From Streptomyces sp. AP-93 (GTDB lineage: Bacteria > Actinomycetota > Actinomycetes > Streptomycetales > Streptomycetaceae), in the NCBI RefSeq assembly GCF_022808175.1, contig NZ_JALGBX010000012.1, forward strand, positions 186,001 to 250,000: 64,000 nt of DNA. Direction: 5' to 3'. The notes under the pieces were generated by a model, which was given only the letters and a program-made list of their open reading frames with translations, was not told the DNA's origin and made no database searches. A program made the translations under genes and the position numbers. Positions 61,130 to 64,000 of the stretch are shown here, in pieces (positions within the stretch are counted from its first letter, which is position 1; the number at the start of each line of letters is the position of its first letter).

Positions 61130-61918
61130 TCAGCGGCCGGCGAAGACCGCCTTGCCCGGTCCCTGCTCGACGAACGTCCGCATACCCGCCAGCTGGTCCT
61201 GAGTGCCGAACAGCCCCTCGAACAGGGTCCGTTCGATGTCCAGACCGGACCTGATGTCGGTGCCCGTCCCGAGATCGACGGCCTGCTTGACCGCGCGCAG
61301 TGCGAGCGCGGGACCGCCCACGAACTGGCCGGCCCAGGCCCTGGCCTCGGTGAGCACCTGGTCCCGCGGCACCACCCGGTCGGCCAGCCCGATGGCGAGC
61401 GCCTCGTCGGCGGTCAGGGCGCGCCCGGTGAACATGAGCTCCTTGGCCTTCGCGGTACCGACCAGCCGGGACAGCCGCTGGGTGCCGCCGGCCCCCGGAA
61501 TCACCCCGAGCTTGATCTCCGGGAGCCCGATCCGCACTTCGGGGGAGAGGATGCGGTGGTCCGCCGTGAGCGCCAGCTCGCAGCCGCCGCCGAGGGCGAA
61601 ACCGGTGACGGCCGCCACGACCGGCTTGGGGATGTCGGCCACCGCGGTGAAGGCGCCCTGGAGCCGCCCCGCCCACAGCACCATGTCCACGGGCTCCAGC
61701 CCCGACATCTCGCGGATGTCCGCTCCGGCGGAGAACCGGTCGGGTCCGCCGTAGAGGACCACGGCCGAGACGTCCGCGCGGACGGCCGCCTCCTCGGCCG
61801 CCGCACGCAGTTCGGCCTGCGCCTGGTGGTCGAGCGCGTTGACCGGGGCCCGCGACACCTCGATCGTCCCGATGCCCCCGGAAACGACGAGCCGGACGCG
61901 CGGATCGGACGGGTTCAC
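61130..61918 (-). CDS. enoyl-CoA hydratase/isomerase family protein
   Basis: 262-aa crotonase-fold enzyme: NALDHQAQAEL, FSAGADIREMSG (oxyanion hole), ALGGGCELALTADHR, and LPEIKLGVIPGAGGTQRL with the catalytic Glu. GTG 61918 overlaps the SDR stop by four bases (GTGA). Possibly hydrates or dehydrates an acyl-CoA in starter or extender formation together with the CCR and 3-hydroxyacyl-CoA dehydrogenase. Confidence 0.9.
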   Translation of the reverse strand: MNPSDPRVRLVVSGGIGTIEVSRAPVNALDHQAQAELRAAAEEAAVRADVSAVVLYGGPDRFSAGADIREMSGLEPVDMVLWAGRLQGAFTAVADIPKPVVAAVTGFALGGGCELALTADHRILSPEVRIGLPEIKLGVIPGAGGTQRLSRLVGTAKAKELMFTGRALTADEALAIGLADRVVPRDQVLTEARAWAGQFVGGPALALRAVKQAVDLGTGTDIRSGLDIERTLFEGLFGTQDQLAGMRTFVEQGPGKAVFAGR

Positions 61919-62658
61919 GCCCACAGCAGACCTCCATTGACTTCGAGCACGTGACCGTTGACGTACGAACTGTCGTCGCAGGCGAGGAACACCGCGCCGA
62001 GCGCGGCCTCGTCGAGCGTCCCCGCCCGGCCCAGCGAGAAGCGGTGGTGGTACGCCTCCCACACCTTCTGGTTCTGGGAGAGTTCGCGCCCCATCCCGTC
62101 CTCCAGGACCCCCGGGGCCAGCGCGTTGACCTGGATGCCCTTGCGGCCCAGCTCGATCGCGGAGACCTTGGTGAGGGTCTCGATGGCCGCCTTCGTCGCG
62201 GAGTAGCCCGCCGCGCCGATGGCCACCCGGCTGGACATGCTGGAGGACAGCGTGATGATCCGGCCGCCGTCGCCCTGCGCGATCATGTGCCGCGCGGCAC
62301 TCTGCAGGCAGAGGAAGGTGCCGTTGACGTTGGTGTCCATCATGGCGCGCCAGTCCTCCGGACTGATCCGCTCCACCTTGCCGTCCCGGTTGACTCCGGC
62401 GTTGGCGACCAGGACGTCGATCCGGCCGTACGTGGCGACCGCGGCGTCCATGAGCGCCTCGACACTGTCCGGGTCGGTCACATCGGTCTCGTGGTAGAGC
62501 ACCCGGTCCGGCAACTGGCGGACCAGGTTCTCGATGTCGTACGGATTGCGGGCCGCGCAGACCACCGTGGCGCCCTCGTCGAGGAAGCGTTCGGCGATCG
62601 CCCTGCCCAGTCCGCGGGTGCCGCCCGTGACGACGGCGACCTTGTCCTTCAGACGCAT
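61915..62658 (-). CDS. SDR ketoreductase (3-oxoacyl-ACP reductase-like)
   Basis: 247-aa SDR: TGGTRGLGRAIAERFL, ANAGVNRDG, ITLSSSMSS, and YSATKAAIETLTK. The C-terminal SSYVNGHVLEVNGG is typical FabG-like. ATG 62658 is 18 bases after the KSIII stop; it is coupled to the hydratase. Likely reduces the beta-keto group made by KSIII. Confidence 0.9.
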   Translation of the reverse strand: MRLKDKVAVVTGGTRGLGRAIAERFLDEGATVVCAARNPYDIENLVRQLPDRVLYHETDVTDPDSVEALMDAAVATYGRIDVLVANAGVNRDGKVERISPEDWRAMMDTNVNGTFLCLQSAARHMIAQGDGGRIITLSSSMSSRVAIGAAGYSATKAAIETLTKVSAIELGRKGIQVNALAPGVLEDGMGRELSQNQKVWEAYHHRFSLGRAGTLDEAALGAVFLACDDSSYVNGHVLEVNGGLLWA

Positions 62659-62676
62659 CAGCAGAACTCCTTTCGG

Positions 62677-63663
62677 TCAGTACCAGGTGAGGGCGGCCGC
62701 ACCGGCGGTCATGCCTCCGCCGACCGTGGCGAACAGGACCTTGTCGCCCCGTCGCAGCGGCCGCTCCAGCTGGGAGTGGGCGAGGGTGAAGGGGATCGAC
62801 GCGGCTCCCGTGTTGCCGAACTCCGGCGCGGTCAGCGGCACCTTGGCCATGTCGACGCCGAGCTCCGCCGCCACCGACTCGACCAGCCGGGCGTTGCCCT
62901 GGTGGATGAAGACCCGGTCGAGGTCGTCGGCGGTCCAGCCCGCGGTGCTCAGCACGTCGTCGACCACCTTGGGGATGATCTGCAGGGCGTACTCCTTCAC
63001 GGACCTCCCCTGCATGCGGAAGTAGTGGCGGCCCGCCCCGCGCGCGGCCTCGTCCGCGACTTCCCGGGTGCCTCCCGCGGCGACCTCGACGAGGTCCGCG
63101 CCGTCGCCCTCCGCGTACAGCCGGGTGGCGTGGATGCCGTACCCCTCGGGCACCTGGCCCAGCAGCACGGCGCCGGCGCCGTCGCCGAAGAGCGAGACCG
63201 TGCGCCGGTCGGAGCGGTCCATGATCGTGGAGTACATGTCGGCGCCGACGACCAGCGCGGTCCCCGCCGACGGGTCGGTGCTCAGCATCGAGTGGGCCAC
63301 CGAGAGCCCGTACACGAAGCCGGAGCAGACGGCGTTGACGTCGAACGCCGGCGTGCCGTGCATGTGGAGCAGCCGCTGCATGCGCACCGCGGTGGCGGGC
63401 TGCGGCTGGTCGGGGGTGGAGGTCGCCAGGACCGTCAGGCTCACCTGCTCACGGTGGTGGTGCGGCGAACCTTCGAAGAGCCGCTCCACCGCCCGGGCGG
63501 CGAGCTCCGACGTCGTGGTGCCCGGCTCCGCGTACCGCCGGGTGAGGACGCCCGTGCGCTCGGCGATCCACTCCTTCGGGATGTCGGCCCACTGGCTGAT
63601 CTGGTCGTTGTCGATGACACGCGACGGGGCATGGGCGCCCACGCCGACGATTCCGACGGGCAT
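62677..63663 (-). CDS. 3-oxoacyl-ACP synthase III (KSIII/FabH type)
   Basis: 328-aa thiolase-fold condensing enzyme. N-terminal ITEYGERTGV-like motif WIAERTGVLTRRY; catalytic Cys113 in VNAVCSGFVYG; His in FIHQGNARLVE; Asn in EFGNTGAASIPF. All three catalytic residues are in place. Preceded by AAGGAGT. Condenses an acyl-CoA starter with malonyl-ACP; in a cluster this sets an unusual starter unit. Followed 18 bases later by the ketoreductase. Confidence 0.92.
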   Translation of the reverse strand: MPVGIVGVGAHAPSRVIDNDQISQWADIPKEWIAERTGVLTRRYAEPGTTTSELAARAVERLFEGSPHHHREQVSLTVLATSTPDQPQPATAVRMQRLLHMHGTPAFDVNAVCSGFVYGLSVAHSMLSTDPSAGTALVVGADMYSTIMDRSDRRTVSLFGDGAGAVLLGQVPEGYGIHATRLYAEGDGADLVEVAAGGTREVADEAARGAGRHYFRMQGRSVKEYALQIIPKVVDDVLSTAGWTADDLDRVFIHQGNARLVESVAAELGVDMAKVPLTAPEFGNTGAASIPFTLAHSQLERPLRRGDKVLFATVGGGMTAGAAALTWY

Positions 63664-63741
63664 GGCTGGTTGACTCCTTGTCTGGGGTGGGGCGGATGGA
63701 CCCGGCGGAACAGGAGGAGGCCGGGGGGCGCGGTACGGGCG

Positions 63742-64000
63742 TCAGCTGGGGAGGCCGCGCCAGGAAGGCTCGGCCACGACGTCCAGAACGGCGCCCGTCC
63801 AGCTGAAACCACCCCCGACGCCCAGGAGCAGTACCCGCTTGCCCGGCGACAGCGCGCCCGTCTCGGACAGGTGGTTGAGGCCCGCGAACTGGTCGCCGGG
63901 GCCGATGTGGCCGGTGCGCCGGGAGAACTCCCAGGCGGTGCGGTCCAGGTCGTGGACACCGATGGGGGCCAGGCACTGGCGGACGGTCAGGCCGGCGCCG
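63742..64000 (-). CDS. KSIII-family protein, C-terminal part (runs off the window)
   Basis: About 85 codons end at TGA 63742. The segment has FSRRTGHIGPGDQFAGLNHL, where ordinary KSIII has the catalytic-Asn loop GNTGAAS, and then KRVLLLGVGGGFSWTGAVLDV, the terminal KS strand. It is therefore a KSIII-fold protein with an altered Asn loop, possibly an acyltransferase-type KSIII (CerJ/ChlB-like). It ends 78 bases before the other KSIII gene starts, same strand. The N-terminal Cys region is outside the window. Confidence 0.75.
   Translation of the reverse strand, partial: GAGLTVRQCLAPIGVHDLDRTAWEFSRRTGHIGPGDQFAGLNHLSETGALSPGKRVLLLGVGGGFSWTGAVLDVVAEPSWRGLPS

Overview
The window is high-GC DNA with GTG/TTG starts, translationally coupled ATGA/GTGA overlaps, Tat signals, a gamma-butyrolactone (AfsA/ArpA) regulatory pair and several secreted proteins. 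All of this points to Streptomyces or a close relative. No rRNA, tRNA or CRISPR array was recognised. Most of the window reads as specialised-metabolite accessory DNA, with a block of secreted-protein and mobile-element debris in the middle.

Left (1-7.2 kb): a tightly coupled plus-strand operon of esterase, glutamine-dependent asparagine-synthase-type amidotransferase, an unrecognised 366-aa protein, aldehyde dehydrogenase, PLP beta-eliminating lyase and FMN/PNPOx-type protein, closed by a strong terminator. 7.3-15.9 kb: aromatic-type tailoring genes. These are an FAD hydroxylase, a HemG-like flavoprotein, an SDR, an NmrA-like reductase, a DsbA/nitroreductase-like protein, an O-methyltransferase, a CMD-fold protein without its cysteines and a sulfotransferase. 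15.9-26.8 kb, all minus strand: alpha/beta hydrolase, cysC-cysD-cysN (sulfate to PAPS), ssuA-ssuB-ssuC (sulfonate/sulfate-ester type ABC uptake), a small protein, an ABC exporter and a phenoxazinone-synthase-like multicopper oxidase. No PAPS reductase or sulfite reductase is present. The locus therefore looks built to make PAPS for the two sulfotransferases in the window (15.2 and 49.5 kb) rather than for cysteine synthesis.

Middle (26.8-44.4 kb): an AraC regulator truncated at a TnpB (IS200/IS605) fragment, an AhpD-like protein, an MMPL transporter, a large FAD-NAD(P)-binding/TPR-like fusion protein, FG-GAP, OsmC-like and other secreted proteins, a LuxR-type regulator next to a 76-aa secreted peptide with three exact-period IGWD repeats, two CHAP-domain paralogues with different C-terminal repeats, and a doubly defective IS3 copy sitting against a truncated secreted IPT/TIG-like gene.

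Right (44.4-64 kb): the regulatory head (AfsA-type synthase divergent from an ArpA-type receptor, NmrA and SDR reductases, an ECF sigma factor, a second TetR regulator, a sulfotransferase and a MarR regulator), then biosynthetic genes. These are crotonyl-CoA carboxylase/reductase, 3-hydroxyacyl-CoA dehydrogenase, ketoreductases, enoyl-CoA hydratase, KSIII plus the C-terminus of a second KSIII, bicovalent BBE oxidase, P450, MFS exporter, membrane acyltransferase and quinone oxidoreductase. They suggest assembly of an unusual acyl starter or ethylmalonyl-type unit. The minimal PKS itself is not in the window and would lie beyond 64 kb or elsewhere.

A shared 14-bp dyad, TGYTTGCGNAWGMA, occurs before the MarR gene, before the SDR-CCR-dehydrogenase operon and in the acyltransferase/oxidoreductase divergent promoter. 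It defines a likely MarR regulon covering the right-hand biosynthetic genes. AT-rich GTNTTCT half-sites before the ArpA-type gene, the sigma gene and the TetR/sulfotransferase pair suggest a parallel butyrolactone-receptor regulon.
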